DNA from: Chitinophaga sp. LS1
GTDB lineage: Bacteria; Bacteroidota; Bacteroidia; Chitinophagales; Chitinophagaceae
Assembly (NCBI RefSeq): GCF_034274695.1
Contig: NZ_CP128362.1
Coordinates: forward strand, 1,240,001-1,304,000
Reading direction: 5' to 3'
Length of the DNA: 64,000 nt
Part shown: positions 1-13,200 of the stretch, piece by piece
How the letters are laid out: the number at the start of each line of letters is the position of its first letter
How positions within the stretch are numbered: position 1 is the stretch's first letter
Position numbers and translations under genes: made by a program
The notes under the pieces: model-generated
What the model saw: the letters and a program-made list of their open reading frames with translations, nothing else
Told to the model about the DNA's origin: nothing
The model's database searches: none

Positions 1-3000
1 CCGCAGTTTATTTACTTTCCCTGATGCAAGATCATAGTTATATTCTATTTGCTTTGTTTCAAATCCTTCAATCTGTTGCCACATCGTTTTCACATTCCCT
101 ATCTGATCATAACTATAATAGGTAACCTGCTGTGGTGTAGTACCATCCTGATAAGACCTTGCAGCGATGCGCTTATGGAGGTTCTCCTGCGTATAACCAA
201 ATCCTTCATACTGTTTATCAAACAGGGTACGCGTAATCTGACCATTCGTACCAGAAGACGCAAATGCAGTCAGAATAGACTGTGGAATAAAAGCAAGACT
301 ATTATCCAATGTGCTACCATTACTCTTCTCACCCTCTTCAATAACACGATTCTGCTCGTCAAATGTAGAATAACCATGCTTGGCGCCTGACAATTGTTCT
401 GCATTCTGAGAAGCGACATCCCGCCCCAGATAATCAAACCAGTGTTGCTCTTTACCTCCATCAGGCGAAGCCTGCAACGTAACCCCATTCAATGACTGGT
501 ATGCATAACTCGTCGCCAGGGTATGCGTCGGATAAATCGGCGTGACCGATGTCTCCGTTATATCTGAGCCTACACTACCCACACCACTCGTTGGCGTATT
601 ATACTTAAACCAATAAGTTGGTTTCAATGCAACATCACCAGCCGTGCTAATCCCCAGACAAGGATCCGCCGCATTCGCCGCAATCTCTGCCTCCGTCATC
701 AGCCGGCTATACACACGCATATGTTTTACATAACCCAAATCCTGGGGGTACACCGGCGTACTGCTACCACTGCTTAATGCCCAACCACATTCTCCAGTCG
801 TTGCATCAGACACCACCGGGCACTTTACTCCATTTATATAAACATCCCGATTATCATTATCCAAACCATTACCCTGCAACACAATATGCGTCCATTGCCC
901 TAATGGCAGAATAGCCTGCATATCTGCATCTGTATGATGAGATGATGTCAGATCTACAGCACCACCACTCACTGTCATATCATATATATCCAGGTGTGCA
1001 TAACGACCATCCAAACATACATTCACCAGGTATTTACTACTCCCTGTAGTGGTTACAAACTGCACCGATCCACCATTCGCCTTATACATCCAGAATTCCA
1101 TCGCGCTATTGGTACCTAACGAAATCACGTTGGTTAAAGCCGTCATAGCTGAATCCACACTGGAATTAGTGATCGGACCAGTATAATTACATACCGGATC
1201 TACCAGTATTCTTGCCCGATCAATCTGGGCAAATAAAGATTCATCTACCAGGTGCACACCTTCTGGCGGCACCGTACGCACCAGATTACCCGCCTGATCA
1301 TAGTAATACAATGTATGATGATAGATCTGCTGTTGACCCGTCAGCTTCACCGTCGGCTTTACACTACCGCAATAAGCAATGTACTCCTTACGGAAGATTC
1401 TCTTTACTTCATCTATATATTCATTATACAATACATAACCCGTAGCCGCCGCATCATTTACCTGCTGTACCATACATGCATAGGGATCTTCTGTTACCGT
1501 AGGATAAGCAACCTTATTCAGCAATATTGCACTGATGTCTACATCTATCTTTGCTTTATAATCTACATAATCATCATAAGTCAGCGTAAAGCCCCAACGC
1601 TGGTTCATATAGTTCGTAAATACCTCCCGATAGTTCGCATCACTTACATCAACACTACCACCCATATCCGTATTAAACGCACTGACTGCATCATTATAAT
1701 CCCAGTAATTAGCTTCGCCTTTTGCATACCCATCAAAGAATACCGGCAACTTGATGCTGCTGGTTAGCAAGAACCGGCAGTTTCCACATCCATTCTGCAA
1801 AGTGAGCAACTCGTCTTTTGATAGCGTCATTCCATCACCAAATCGATTTTTCAACCAGGTATAGAATCCATCATTATCCCCAGTCGCAGTGCCGGATGCA
1901 ATTTTTAAAGAAGATACTTTGTTACAGATCGCAAAATTCGTCTTACTGACTATTTTATCTGATGCCTGCATCTGTACATTATAAGGATAAGGTGCATCTA
2001 TCAACCATGGGTTACAGATCATGCTGAAAGTGCTCAGTCCCAGGATACCTTTGATGGCATCTTTAAAGGAACTATAACCTCCTACCAGTGTGCCATTTGG
2101 AGTAGTGCTCGCTCCATATAGATGAGATGTATCACCTCCTGCCGCACAGATCTCGATAAGTGCTGCTTTTAAGGTTGCCTTTTTAGCAAGATAAGTGGAG
2201 TTGCTATTCAGACAGGCATCCAGCTTAGTCAGCCAATCGTCAGCCATGGTTTCACAATTTGAGTGCACCATCTGGGCTAACTGCAGGTTGAGACTATCTG
2301 TCAAAGCCGCTGCCGTAGAAGGAATATTCATATTACCACCAAAGGCAATATTTGTAACACGTGAGATCTTATATTTATAAGCTTCATCACAGGTACTGGT
2401 AGCTTCTATAGAGGCTGTTGCGGCTATAGTAGCTGTAGATTCTGTAGTGGTTGCTACTTCTGTAGTGGTAGCTGTTGATGCAGTCCTTGCTGCTGATGAT
2501 GATTCAAACGCTATCACGGAAGAGGTACATTGAGTTTGTACCATTCCATAATCTAAAAGAGAATACTGGTTGTTAGGGTTTTCAGGTGACCACGTACCCG
2601 AAAGTGTAGTGGCATCAATCCTTATTGCCCCATATTTCACTACTCCATTGACAGTGGCCTTTACTACCACATAAGTATATTTTCCTGTCGGAATTGTTTC
2701 AGCACCAATATAGGAAACTCCAATACTCTTAGGATTATCCTGGCTGTTATAGATAGGTGAGAACCAACTCAGCTTCCAGTTAGCACAATCCCACTTCGTA
2801 TCTTCATCGTCACCACCATCACCACTATTACTTCCACTGTTATTACAAATTACATTTGAAACACGGATTGTATTGACAGGCACATTATCAGGCACACAAA
2901 ATACGCGTTCTGTTTGTCCAACTTCAAATGTGATGCCTGTTACATAAGTCACATTATCAACAACAGTTTCTGCAGGATAATAAAATTGTACGGTCGTAGC

Positions 3001-6000
3001 TGATGGCAAACCGATACCCGTATAAGTAATCTTAGCTACCTTTCCGGTACATCCAGACAAAGTAGCATCAGACTCGCTGATTACAAAGTCACTTACCTTC
3101 GCACAGGAGCTAAATACAAAACCGGAAGAATTACCTACCACACAGGCACTGCCACAGTAATTCGCACTCCTGATCTCCTGGTAATACCGTTGTTTCAATT
3201 CCAGGTAAAGTTCACGGTATGTACGGAATTCCACATCCGGAATACGACAGCTCTCTACCGGAGTACAATAGCTCCAGTTATCACTGGTCGTTCCTCCTCC
3301 CTGGTTCACACTATTGGTATTACCATCTCCATCCGCACAATACACGATGTAATCTACATATTGCTGTAGTGTTTTATTGGCCAGGGTATTTGTGCTAACA
3401 CCTGTGATCCCCATCAACGTTGTATAATTGGAGAGGTCAGAGATCACCCTGGATTTGTAATCCGGCGCATAGGTGGTAAAGAATGGATCATTGTTTACCA
3501 GCCAAGAAGCATCTGTTCTGCTATACGTAACACCCGGCAGAATGGTGTTCAGGTTTGTGGTACTCTGCGCAACATTCTTCAAACGGTCATCCCAGCTTTC
3601 AGGTACACCATAAGCCTGGCAGAATTGCAAGGCACAATACTCCGGATGGTAAGGCAGGAACAAGGTAGCCCATTCAGACTTCCAGTATTCCACTAACATG
3701 GCCAGTGTAAAATCCGGGTCATTGGCAGACGAAGTCTGTCCATTACCCAGTTCCACCAGATTTTTCTGATAATTTACATTAGAAGGATTGTTAATGATCG
3801 GGAAAACAGTACGCCAGTTATTATACAATACGTTTATTCCCAATTCAAGGGGAGAACCCGATTCATCAAATAATGCATACTGTCCATTCGGACTTACATC
3901 CTGCAGCATCAAATGCATCATATCATCACATGGAGAAGTACCACAGGTACTCTGTAAAAGCTGACACTGGTTATACAATGCGTCATACTTTACACCTGCC
4001 CACTGCGTAATAGAGTCTGTCTTGGCCACCAGGTTTGCATCCTTTGTCAATTCGGTGACTATCCGGCTCACGAAGTCAACTTTAGTACCAAGAGAGGTCA
4101 GACAAGTTGCACAATCATTGAAACAGGCATCAAAATCCTTTTCATTTAATGTGGGATATACAAAACTCCACTGACTACGCAAATTGGTATTACTGCTTAC
4201 AAAATCGCTGGTATAATTATCTATAGCGGTCTGTGACAAGCTCAGGGTAAAGGTGATGTAATAAGGTCCGGCCTTACCAAAGGTGGCAGGAATAGAACCT
4301 GTACTCACCGCTGTATTACTACAATTACTGGTCAGACTTCCAACAGGAATAGGACTTTCATTGTGATACACTACTTCATTACAATCATCAGTGACCTGTA
4401 TATTCAGCTCATAGTAACAGTTGCTACAGATCTTCACACTATTTTCCTCATACGTCTTAATCAACTGTGCAATATTATATGTGATCGTCACAGGACCAGG
4501 CACCGCATTCAGATACGTTTTGACCGCTGACATGGATAACCTGGCAGCATCAAATTTGAACTGGCTTGTGTCTATAATAATAGCAGTGACCTCATGAGTT
4601 GCGGGTTTGCCGGGCAGCTCATCCAAACCTTCAGGTGCATCACCCGCCAATGCGCTGGCAATTACTTTACCTGATGCGTTGGCATATGATATTCCAATCT
4701 GTCCATTCCCATCTACAGTCATCGTTTTCAGGTAATGGCTGGCAAAACCGACATCATTACCAAATAACCTGTCCAGTTCCCACTGATCAGGTGTTCCGTA
4801 ATAGATTCTTACAGCCTTGCTGGTTGCCTGATCAGGCCCCGGCTGAAATAATGCCCCTACGCCACCCTTTACCGTTACACGATTGGTGTTATCTGTAGTA
4901 TACCTGGTTACAGAGAAAGGATATCCTCCCGCATCAGGTGTGTATTTATTAACAGAATTATTATCAAGATTATAAAATACGTTATCAGGAGAATAATACT
5001 GCCCCGCACCACCTACTGTTACACTTGTATTGGAGTTATCTACATCATCGTAACCAGTTGTACCCAAAGGTGCTGGTGTAGCTATACAATCTGTATTGTT
5101 GCCATATGCATAGCTATAATCATAAGTATTACCATCAGTAGCAGGATGCAATCCCTTATAATATTTAAGGGAATTATTATTCACCGGCGCCGGCATTATA
5201 TTTACAACAGGACGCCCGACTTCATCATACAATATCTCCTGCACAACCGCTTTCTGCTCCGTGTTGCTGAGGGTCACCGCCTGACGCTCACGTAAAGAGC
5301 CATCCAGGAAATGGATCACTTCTTTTCGTTTACCGTCCTCTGCATAGGCCGCATCATAGGTCCAGTTAAAATTGGACTGCCTCCCGGCTGCAGGAACATC
5401 CATAGCCCCGATGAAGGTATTATCATCACGTTCCAGCTCGTAGTTCCAATCGCCCTCAATACGGTAGCCTTCATCATCATAATGAACAGGACGAATACGT
5501 ATTAATATAAATGAATTATAACTTGTCTGGGTAATATCATAATATTCCTGTTGTACCGTTACGCGTGTAGCATTGTTTTTAAACATCTTCTGTACCATCG
5601 GCACAGTAAAATCAGGATAACTGGCATTGAGCTCCCTGCCAAAATCAGTACCCGAATATATAAACGTCCATTCAAGATCATATTCCTGTGCACCATCCAA
5701 CTTATTCCAGGTCAATGATGCCTGGTAAGCAGTGGAATTGGAAGGCCCCATTGTAACATGCGTTATAATGGGCGTATTATTATCTATATCATATGTACGT
5801 TCTACAATCACCTGCCCCATCAGATGAAAAGCGGCCGGCAAATCGTCTCCCAACTCTGCACTGGTAAAATCCTCAATAGTTATCTGCACTTTGTACGAAT
5901 TATCAAAGTGATAATCCGCGGAAGACTGGTAACTTGCCCCTGTAGTTGGATCATAGGTTACTTTCAGTTTAATATTGTCTAAAACACCCGGATCCGCCTG

Positions 6001-6321
6001 GTTAGGTTGTGACCAGTATTCAATCTTTATCTTCATTTCCGCTGAAAACGCCTGGGTGATCTTATTAACTTCATCTTTATCCAGGCTCAGGGTAATAATA
6101 TTCGTCACCTTTCGGTTATTAATCTTACTCCAGTCAACGGCTGAGTTTTCAAACTTTTCATCCTTTACGATCAGGGTATCACCTTGCTTAAATTTTCCCT
6201 TCTTTTCGTGCTGGTAGGTTTCTATACCCGGACCAGTAGCGGCATGGCTCATGAGCCCTACAAGCAGGGAGATAAATAATAAGGTGATAAACCGGACAGG
6301 ATAGCAAACAATCTTAGGCAT
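1..6321 (-). CDS. Giant secreted RHS/YD-repeat protein, C-terminus beyond window
   Basis: The minus strand is open from an ATG at 6319-6321 to the window edge, giving 2107 residues with no stop. The N-terminus (MPKIVCYPVRFITLLFISLL) is a signal peptide. The body holds long non-YD segments rich in scattered cysteines. A concanavalin/LamG-like domain lies at about residues 1717-1877 (motifs PLGQWTHIVLQG, DVYINGV, and the closing MRVYSRLMTEAEIAANA). YD repeats begin after it and are still running at the edge (EYNYDLASGKVNKLR), so the RHS core and any C-terminal tip lie outside. Family knowledge suggests a surface or exported polymorphic-toxin-type protein. It is the last visible gene of the operon that begins at 18567. 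The plus-strand open frames inside it are shadows. Confidence 0.85.
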   Translation of the reverse strand, partial: MPKIVCYPVRFITLLFISLLVGLMSHAATGPGIETYQHEKKGKFKQGDTLIVKDEKFENSAVDWSKINNRKVTNIITLSLDKDEVNKITQAFSAEMKIKIEYWSQPNQADPGVLDNIKLKVTYDPTTGASYQSSADYHFDNSYKVQITIEDFTSAELGDDLPAAFHLMGQVIVERTYDIDNNTPIITHVTMGPSNSTAYQASLTWNKLDGAQEYDLEWTFIYSGTDFGRELNASYPDFTVPMVQKMFKNNATRVTVQQEYYDITQTSYNSFILIRIRPVHYDDEGYRIEGDWNYELERDDNTFIGAMDVPAAGRQSNFNWTYDAAYAEDGKRKEVIHFLDGSLRERQAVTLSNTEQKAVVQEILYDEVGRPVVNIMPAPVNNNSLKYYKGLHPATDGNTYDYSYAYGNNTDCIATPAPLGTTGYDDVDNSNTSVTVGGAGQYYSPDNVFYNLDNNSVNKYTPDAGGYPFSVTRYTTDNTNRVTVKGGVGALFQPGPDQATSKAVRIYYGTPDQWELDRLFGNDVGFASHYLKTMTVDGNGQIGISYANASGKVIASALAGDAPEGLDELPGKPATHEVTAIIIDTSQFKFDAARLSMSAVKTYLNAVPGPVTITYNIAQLIKTYEENSVKICSNCYYELNIQVTDDCNEVVYHNESPIPVGSLTSNCSNTAVSTGSIPATFGKAGPYYITFTLSLSQTAIDNYTSDFVSSNTNLRSQWSFVYPTLNEKDFDACFNDCATCLTSLGTKVDFVSRIVTELTKDANLVAKTDSITQWAGVKYDALYNQCQLLQSTCGTSPCDDMMHLMLQDVSPNGQYALFDESGSPLELGINVLYNNWRTVFPIINNPSNVNYQKNLVELGNGQTSSANDPDFTLAMLVEYWKSEWATLFLPYHPEYCALQFCQAYGVPESWDDRLKNVAQSTTNLNTILPGVTYSRTDASWLVNNDPFFTTYAPDYKSRVISDLSNYTTLMGITGVSTNTLANKTLQQYVDYIVYCADGDGNTNSVNQGGGTTSDNWSYCTPVESCRIPDVEFRTYRELYLELKQRYYQEIRSANYCGSACVVGNSSGFVFSSCAKVSDFVISESDATLSGCTGKVAKITYTGIGLPSATTVQFYYPAETVVDNVTYVTGITFEVGQTERVFCVPDNVPVNTIRVSNVICNNSGSNSGDGGDDEDTKWDCANWKLSWFSPIYNSQDNPKSIGVSYIGAETIPTGKYTYVVVKATVNGVVKYGAIRIDATTLSGTWSPENPNNQYSLLDYGMVQTQCTSSVIAFESSSAARTASTATTTEVATTTESTATIAATASIEATSTCDEAYKYKISRVTNIAFGGNMNIPSTAAALTDSLNLQLAQMVHSNCETMADDWLTKLDACLNSNSTYLAKKATLKAALIEICAAGGDTSHLYGASTTPNGTLVGGYSSFKDAIKGILGLSTFSMICNPWLIDAPYPYNVQMQASDKIVSKTNFAICNKVSSLKIASGTATGDNDGFYTWLKNRFGDGMTLSKDELLTLQNGCGNCRFLLTSSIKLPVFFDGYAKGEANYWDYNDAVSAFNTDMGGSVDVSDANYREVFTNYMNQRWGFTLTYDDYVDYKAKIDVDISAILLNKVAYPTVTEDPYACMVQQVNDAAATGYVLYNEYIDEVKRIFRKEYIAYCGSVKPTVKLTGQQQIYHHTLYYYDQAGNLVRTVPPEGVHLVDESLFAQIDRARILVDPVCNYTGPITNSSVDSAMTALTNVISLGTNSAMEFWMYKANGGSVQFVTTTGSSKYLVNVCLDGRYAHLDIYDMTVSGGAVDLTSSHHTDADMQAILPLGQWTHIVLQGNGLDNDNRDVYINGVKCPVVSDATTGECGWALSSGSSTPVYPQDLGYVKHMRVYSRLMTEAEIAANAADPCLGISTAGDVALKPTYWFKYNTPTSGVGSVGSDITETSVTPIYPTHTLATSYAYQSLNGVTLQASPDGGKEQHWFDYLGRDVASQNAEQLSGAKHGYSTFDEQNRVIEEGEKSNGSTLDNSLAFIPQSILTAFASSGTNGQITRTLFDKQYEGFGYTQENLHKRIAARSYQDGTTPQQVTYYSYDQIGNVKTMWQQIEGFETKQIEYNYDLASGKVNKLR

Positions 6322-6406
6322 AGGCCGATATAAATGGTAACTAAATAATGTTTTATTCTTTATTAAAGAATTTAGTCGCATAACATATATCCTTTAACTA
6401 CTGATG

Positions 6407-7192
6407 TTAATACCTGACTAATTCATAGTCATTGATCGCAGATGTAATCACTCCGCTACGGACATGAACATATTTATCCATCCGCAACAACGGCGCTTTT
6501 GCAATCCCCATCTGCCAGTTGTTTATTTTCATCACAACCAGCTTATCCTTTGTATGGTCAGTGGCACGCAAAGGATCCGTCATCCGCATATCTGTCTGTC
6601 TGATCGTGCCAGTACTATCAAATAATAAATTGTATTCTCTGCAGCTCACATGGGTATCATTAAACAACGTGACCTTTGATAATCCACCTTTATCCGACCT
6701 TGATACATGATATGATTCCCTGGCGATGTATTTATTCTCCTCATCCAATGGTGAATTAAATGGAGAATTCACTGTTTTGTGTGGAGCCAGAAAGATCTTT
6801 CTTGTCGCGTGATCTACAGTAATAAAGCATTCTGAAAGAGCAATCATTTCCTGTTGACCAATTCGATAATAAGCCGTACTATCCTGCCTTGTATAGAAAA
6901 AGTCAGCCTGCATATTATTGCTTGAATCAGCCAGATCCTGCACAGCATAAGACCCGCTTAAGGTGTATACCTTCAATGTATCCAGCTGGTGCAATACTTT
7001 CGACATATCTGCCAGCGTGGCTATTTCTTCTTTACTGAGTTTGATGCCTTTGGGAGGAGCAAAAAGCTCCTCCATTGACATATCTTCTTCTTTAGCCGGT
7101 GTACTCACCCACTTTCTTACACCTGCAATAGCGCCAGCTGCTACTACCGTCACCAGGCCAACAATTACTATTTTCTTATGTATATTCTTCAT
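6407..7192 (-). CDS. Hypothetical membrane-anchored or secreted protein of the RHS operon
   Basis: 261 residues starting MKNIHKKIVIVGLVTVVAAG, a basic stretch followed by a hydrophobic segment (residues 8-24) that reads as an uncleaved anchor or signal. There is no cysteine lipobox. The remainder is soluble and I recognise no family. It starts 11 bases after the stop of the 2453 aa gene and is followed by the giant RHS gene, so it is co-transcribed with two giant secreted proteins. By position it could be a periplasmic chaperone or accessory factor for their export, but nothing in the sequence proves that. Confidence 0.75.
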   Translation of the reverse strand: MKNIHKKIVIVGLVTVVAAGAIAGVRKWVSTPAKEEDMSMEELFAPPKGIKLSKEEIATLADMSKVLHQLDTLKVYTLSGSYAVQDLADSSNNMQADFFYTRQDSTAYYRIGQQEMIALSECFITVDHATRKIFLAPHKTVNSPFNSPLDEENKYIARESYHVSRSDKGGLSKVTLFNDTHVSCREYNLLFDSTGTIRQTDMRMTDPLRATDHTKDKLVVMKINNWQMGIAKAPLLRMDKYVHVRSGVITSAINDYELVRY

Positions 7193-7203
7193 GTTATTAG
7201 CAA

Positions 7204-10200
7204 TTAAAATGGACTATACCTTATTTGAGAACGGTTTTCTTTAATAGTCATGATACCACGTTCTGTCTCCTTCTTAGTCCGTATCAGTGCACCTTCTTCA
7301 TCATATTCATAGAATGTAGCATAGTTATTTTCATCCAGTTCTGCCATCAGCCACTGGGTTTTATCACTATACACATATGACTTCATCTGACCATCGAATG
7401 GGAAGATCCTGATATCATCAATTCTCAACCCTGCACCGGTGATACTGAGGCTGAAACTGCCCATTTCGGTAGTGCCTATCCAATCTTTGGAGATCGTACC
7501 TTCCATGAGTTTCCAGCCTTCTACAGCTGCTTTCTTCTTCAGTGTTACAGTATGTGCCCCATCATTCACTTTTACAGTGAGGCCTGGCGTGGAAGCCGGA
7601 CCTGCATTATCATACACCCAAACAGAAAAAACATAATCCCTGCCCGGAAAAGGACAGAATCCTCTCAGTCCCAGCCAGGATGCCGGCTGACGGTAATATT
7701 CACCAAACTGGTTATTGGCCAGGTAAATACCAGGAGTATGTTCATAAGAGTATACATAACTGGACAGGTTAATACCAGCTGCAGGGAGCTTTAGGCTATA
7801 ATTACCCGTATGCGCTATGGTTTCATCAAGGTTGCTGCTGCCATATACATTGTATATGTTGAAATTATCAGGTTTGCAGATGGCATTGGTAATATTTAGT
7901 GCATTGAACCCATAATCCTCAAATGCATCTGTGTACATTTCCCGCTGCTTCATATTACCTCCCACTGCCAGCGGTTTTGTTTCTTTAAAACCAAACCTGG
8001 CAGCACTATAGATATTCAGGGCATTTTTACTTTCTACTTCCTGTGATTGCCTGTCATACAAAGTGCTGGTAGTAGCTGTTACCCAGTTTGTACTGGTAGA
8101 GGTATTCCAGCTGGCATCATACCACCAGAATGGATAGAAGCCAGGCAGGTAGCCGTTATTACGGATTTCAGGGTTCACCGTATTATCAGTGACCAGGGTT
8201 TGTCCGGAGCGGTTGGCCATCCATACTTTTTGTTGAGATGGCAGCCAGTTACCAAGGTAACCATTTACATATGGGTTTAACACAACGCCATTCGGTATAG
8301 CAGGGCAGCCCAAAGGTTCAGCACAAACATCCACCTGACCTACTGTACAATTGAATTTACTTTCTACCACTTCATTGCCAACAACATCTTTTACATAAGT
8401 AAAATAAGTCTTGCCATCCTGGAAATCGGCCGTGGTGAAAATAGTCGTTGGCGTGATACTGGTATTCACAAGCTGCTCAATGGTGTTATTATAGACCTCT
8501 ACACCGACAGCTCTTGCATCTAACTCATTTTGTGCTTCTATACGGATCACGTGTTGACCTGCTGCCAAATAGATGGGATATACCTTCCATTGATGGTATG
8601 CCTCCTCTACAGCTCCCATATCAGATATGTACAGCACGTCATCTATATAAATTTTAGCACTATTATCTACACCATATCCCAGGTAATAAGTCCTGGTCTC
8701 TGGTACTTTCAGACAAGCCTTTACTCCTATCCATTGATTACCATAATCACTATTTAACCAGAATCCTACTGTATTTAATCTGCCACAATAGCTTGCGGAA
8801 CTTGAAACAGATACACGTGATTGAGAAGTCGCGCAGGTATCTGTACCCCAATAATTGCTCTTGATCGTAGTAACAGGTATCCCCAGTTCATCATAGATGA
8901 TGGCTCCCTCTTGGCTGTATTCAGACCACTTGCTGCCATTTGCGATATTCAATCCCGCACTGGTATTAATAGTACTACTTGAAGGATTACATGCCTGCCC
9001 ATCCGCACTTGGTGTAAATCCATCCGGACAACTACCTTTAGGCCTTGCCAAACCACAGGTCACCATACCATCGCATAAATTCAAAGCCTGTCCTGATGTA
9101 CAGCCATAATTTTGCCCTAAATTATTGCCATAACCATCTGTATAGAAGATCAATACATCCGTTCTGTCAAGCAGGTCAGAAGAAGTAAACAAGGTGCTGA
9201 TCTTACCAGGGTCACCTTCTTTCAATGTGGCCAGATCCATATTATTATATATATCAAGTGCCACTGATTGATCGCCCTTACTACTTGCCGCATCAAAGCG
9301 AATGGTATGCTTACCTGCTGTCAGGTGATAAGGATAGATCCTCCATGCCTCATGGAAGCTTTCGCTAGCCCCCCGGAAACTATCTACCTTGGCGCCATCT
9401 ATATACAAACGCATCAGGTCATCAGATCCATACCCAAAAAAGTAGTCCCCTTCAGTAGGAACGGTGATACAAGTGGCTACCCCAAACCAGCGACCTATAT
9501 CCAGTGTTTTTAACCAGATACCGGTTTTACTCAACCGGTCACATCCCACACAGTTATTGCCTCCCATCCAGTAAGCACCGGTACTGGTAGCAATTTGCTC
9601 CCTGGTGTCTTTGTCAAAAAAGAATGCTCCTCTTTTACCATATAACGATGACACATCGCCATGTACAAGTTGGAATAATTTGGGAGCAGTGGTGTAATTC
9701 GCTTTGATCACACAATCACCATTAGGTCCTTCATTATAACCAGTCGGACAACTTTTGATATTACAATCCGCTTCCTGTCCCCATGCCTCCTCATATAATA
9801 CTGCAGAAGCATTGATCACCTTTAACCTTGTCAGGTCTTCATTATTAAGTGCTACCAGTTTTGTTCCTTCGACAGGATTTTTCAAACAGGTAATCACAGT
9901 GGCCTCGTTATTCAGTACGTTTCGATAACCAGACCTCACTACTTTTACATTTCCTGCATATCCTTTCACTACCCTTCCCACACCATCTATCACTCTCAAT
10001 GCACTCGTACCACCAGTGGATGTGGGAGAATTCACTACCCATAACTGGTAGCCATTACCAACATCCACCAGTTCATCACCAGCTGTTAAGTAAGGAGAAT
10101 AAGTACCGGAAACAACAGCATTCCCGTCTGTAGAGAAACCAGACAGCAGCATACCCATATTCTTATAAGCCATCCCCATACGACTATACATCCAGTAAGC

Positions 10201-13200
10201 AGGGATACTCAGGTTATAAACAGGATCATTGAATTCATTCTGTGTCTGGGTCAACACAGGTTCCCCTGTATATTTATCATACAACAATGTTTGTGTAGAT
10301 ATACTGGAGCCATTTATCCGCTTTTCTATTTTGGATACAGTCCCATAATATTGAATTGTCTTTACAACACTGGCAGAATTAAAGGACCTGTAATCCGTAT
10401 TGCTATTCCATGGAAAATGCGGTACTGGTATAGGCCATGGGCCAATTGCCAAAACATCAAAACCAATATTGATGCTTCGACCAGTATTATACAGTTCACT
10501 GGACCGCATGTCTGCAAACACATCCACCTCTCTGCCAATCACCTGGTTTTTAGTGATCTGACCATTATTATCCACTACATCCACTGTATTACTGATACGA
10601 TAAGTTCCACCCTCTTCCGTTGAATTATAAAAATATTCTACAGCAGATACCTCATCGCCCGATTGGTTAAATTCCTGATCCAGCTTAGGTTTTCCATGCA
10701 TATCATTCAGGATCAAAGCATATCCCTGCGACATTGCCAGCTCATAAGTGGTACTGCCACCGAAGAAATTAGACCACCCGACAGGATTATGCAGGTAACT
10801 TTCCAAAGGTGTTTGTTTCACGACAACAGGATATTCTTTGGATGTATAGAATTCTTTGGATGTATAACCAGCCTTCAACGAAAGATTATAATCCTTGTCA
10901 TAATTATATACCGTCACTTTTCGGTAGCCCACAGACGGCGCCGGGAATAAACTTTCTCCCATAGGTTGTTCCAGGTAGAAGTAATTGCTCAACCCCCACT
11001 TTACATCCTGTGTATAATTGACAGGCAGGTGCATGGCATTTTCATCACCACCTAATGAAGGTTCAAAAGTAGCTACGCCACTACTGATCGTTTCACCGTT
11101 TTCAGTAATTGTGTATTCATATCCCTGCTGATAATAGTAATCACTCTGCTCCCCATCCATACGGGACCAGCCATCACTCAGTGAAAGGTAAGATACCCTG
11201 ATACCACCTCCCAGTTTATGTCCATCCCGTCTTACTAACCTCGCCATGCACTTATTGAGCTTGACGGTATTTGCAAAACCTTTCTTATAAGCACGTTTAT
11301 TGAAATTGGTGGTCAGCTCCCCCATTGTTTTCAACGCATTCAGTAAAGCTGATATAACAGCTTTTACAGGCTTATCGTCGTTGATACGGTTATTATATCC
11401 CGGGTATGCATATCGCTGGTATTCCAGGCGCATCCGCTGCCAGGCTGCACTAATAAATGGATTCACACTGACACCTCCATCTTCGTCATCCTCAAAAACG
11501 ACGCTTATCTTTCTTCCATCTTTGGTCGCCGTTTTTACTTTACCATACGCAGAAACAAAATCAAAATGATCATCCGTTGTAATCGTAGGATCATCCGTCA
11601 TATTCACATAGAATTTTGCATACAGGTAATCAGATCCATTCAGGTATTTCTTTTTAAAATCGGCAGTGTTTTGTATCGTACTACCTTCATCACTTGCAGG
11701 CACCTCTATTTCTATTCCTTTAGCATCTTTAAAACTGTTCGTTTCTCCACCATTCGTTATCAATTTCGTGACTCGCGCCATTTGCATTGCCCGCTGGTCC
11801 TGTACATAGGCATAGTCATCCGATTCATAACCGACATTGATAGTTCCTCCCGATGGTAGCTCTATGGTTGTCAGCTGATAAGTATCCGCATTCTCCCACC
11901 TGGAGTCATAATCTGATTTGGTGTATGGAAACTCCATATTGTCCATCTCACCAAAACCAGAATTTTCATTATCTGAACTACCTTTATACATACCCCAACG
12001 GTCAGTACTCAGGAAAGCATAATCAGGGTTATTACCATAATTGAACCAATACGGATGATAGGTACCACCAGTAGATGACCTGTAATTAAAATGTACGGAG
12101 TACAGGGTGAGTTTACCATTAGCTCTTGAATCACTGTTAGGCGTGTTATGACAAAGAATAGTTGAATTATTATAATTGAATACAATCGTCTTCTTAGGTG
12201 TTTTTAAATCCCCCCTGGAAAATATCTTGATCGTATCCAGTCGTTTTTGCCCTGAAGCAGCAGACATTTTATTCCCGAGGGAATCTACTGCCTTCGCATC
12301 CTCCCTGTCACTGGTAATAAAATAAGCAACTTCATCTTTGGATTCAATAGATGTAATGTACCAGAGTTCCTTTTCACCATATACAAAAGATGCTTTATTA
12401 TCGTCAGGATCAGCATTCAGACCACGGTGAAAATTCGCTTTATTGGGAGCTACCGGGGTTCTCCAGCTATAGTTAGTGGCTGTCCTGGTATAATTAAATT
12501 TAACGGCAGTACCTCTGTCATCTTCAGTAATACCATCCCCTGTCAGATCTACATAATCAGGTGACAGGATCTGTGTTAGCAGCCAGGATGTGGCATAAGC
12601 AGGTTGTTCTTCCCTATGATAATAATTATCAGTTTTCTTAGAATCTGCATGTCCAAATCCTGCTGTGCTGGGAATTGTAACGAGATTCGTAGTTGGATCA
12701 GGCGTATTCGTTGTTGCAAAAGTGTACTCTACCTGCTTTTTATTATAAACAGGAATACCATAGATCATCCTTTTACCATCGTCACCCATGACTGTGAACT
12801 CAGAAATGTGTTTCGCTTTTCTGAAATCACCTTGTCTGGCATCGGAGGTAGGGCTGAGTTTACTATAAGCATCAGGACTGAAAGCTGCTTGATCCGTGTT
12901 CACAGGAAGAGGAAAACTCAGGATCTCTTTGTCAAACCCCGCGGTTCTGGCTTCATCTGCTGTCAGCGCCATAATAGCTGTATGACGTACCTGGCGGCCG
13001 TCTTTCCTGAGTGGAGTACCGGATATTGATTTTGATTTATCAGCATTGCGTAATACACCAGTTGCTTTTTTGCCACTCAGCGGCACATTTACCGCATCAT
13101 CACCCAGTACACGATTATAAAAAGTAGGATCAGCTGATTCTTTCTCACCTACCTGCTTGAAATAAGCAGATTCTTCGCTTTTACCATTGGTGGCAGCGAA

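Noticed and set aside
49..6217. Many open frames of 60-170 codons on the plus strand, positions 49-6217
   Set aside because: They lie opposite the continuous minus-strand RHS gene and have no start context or family motif.
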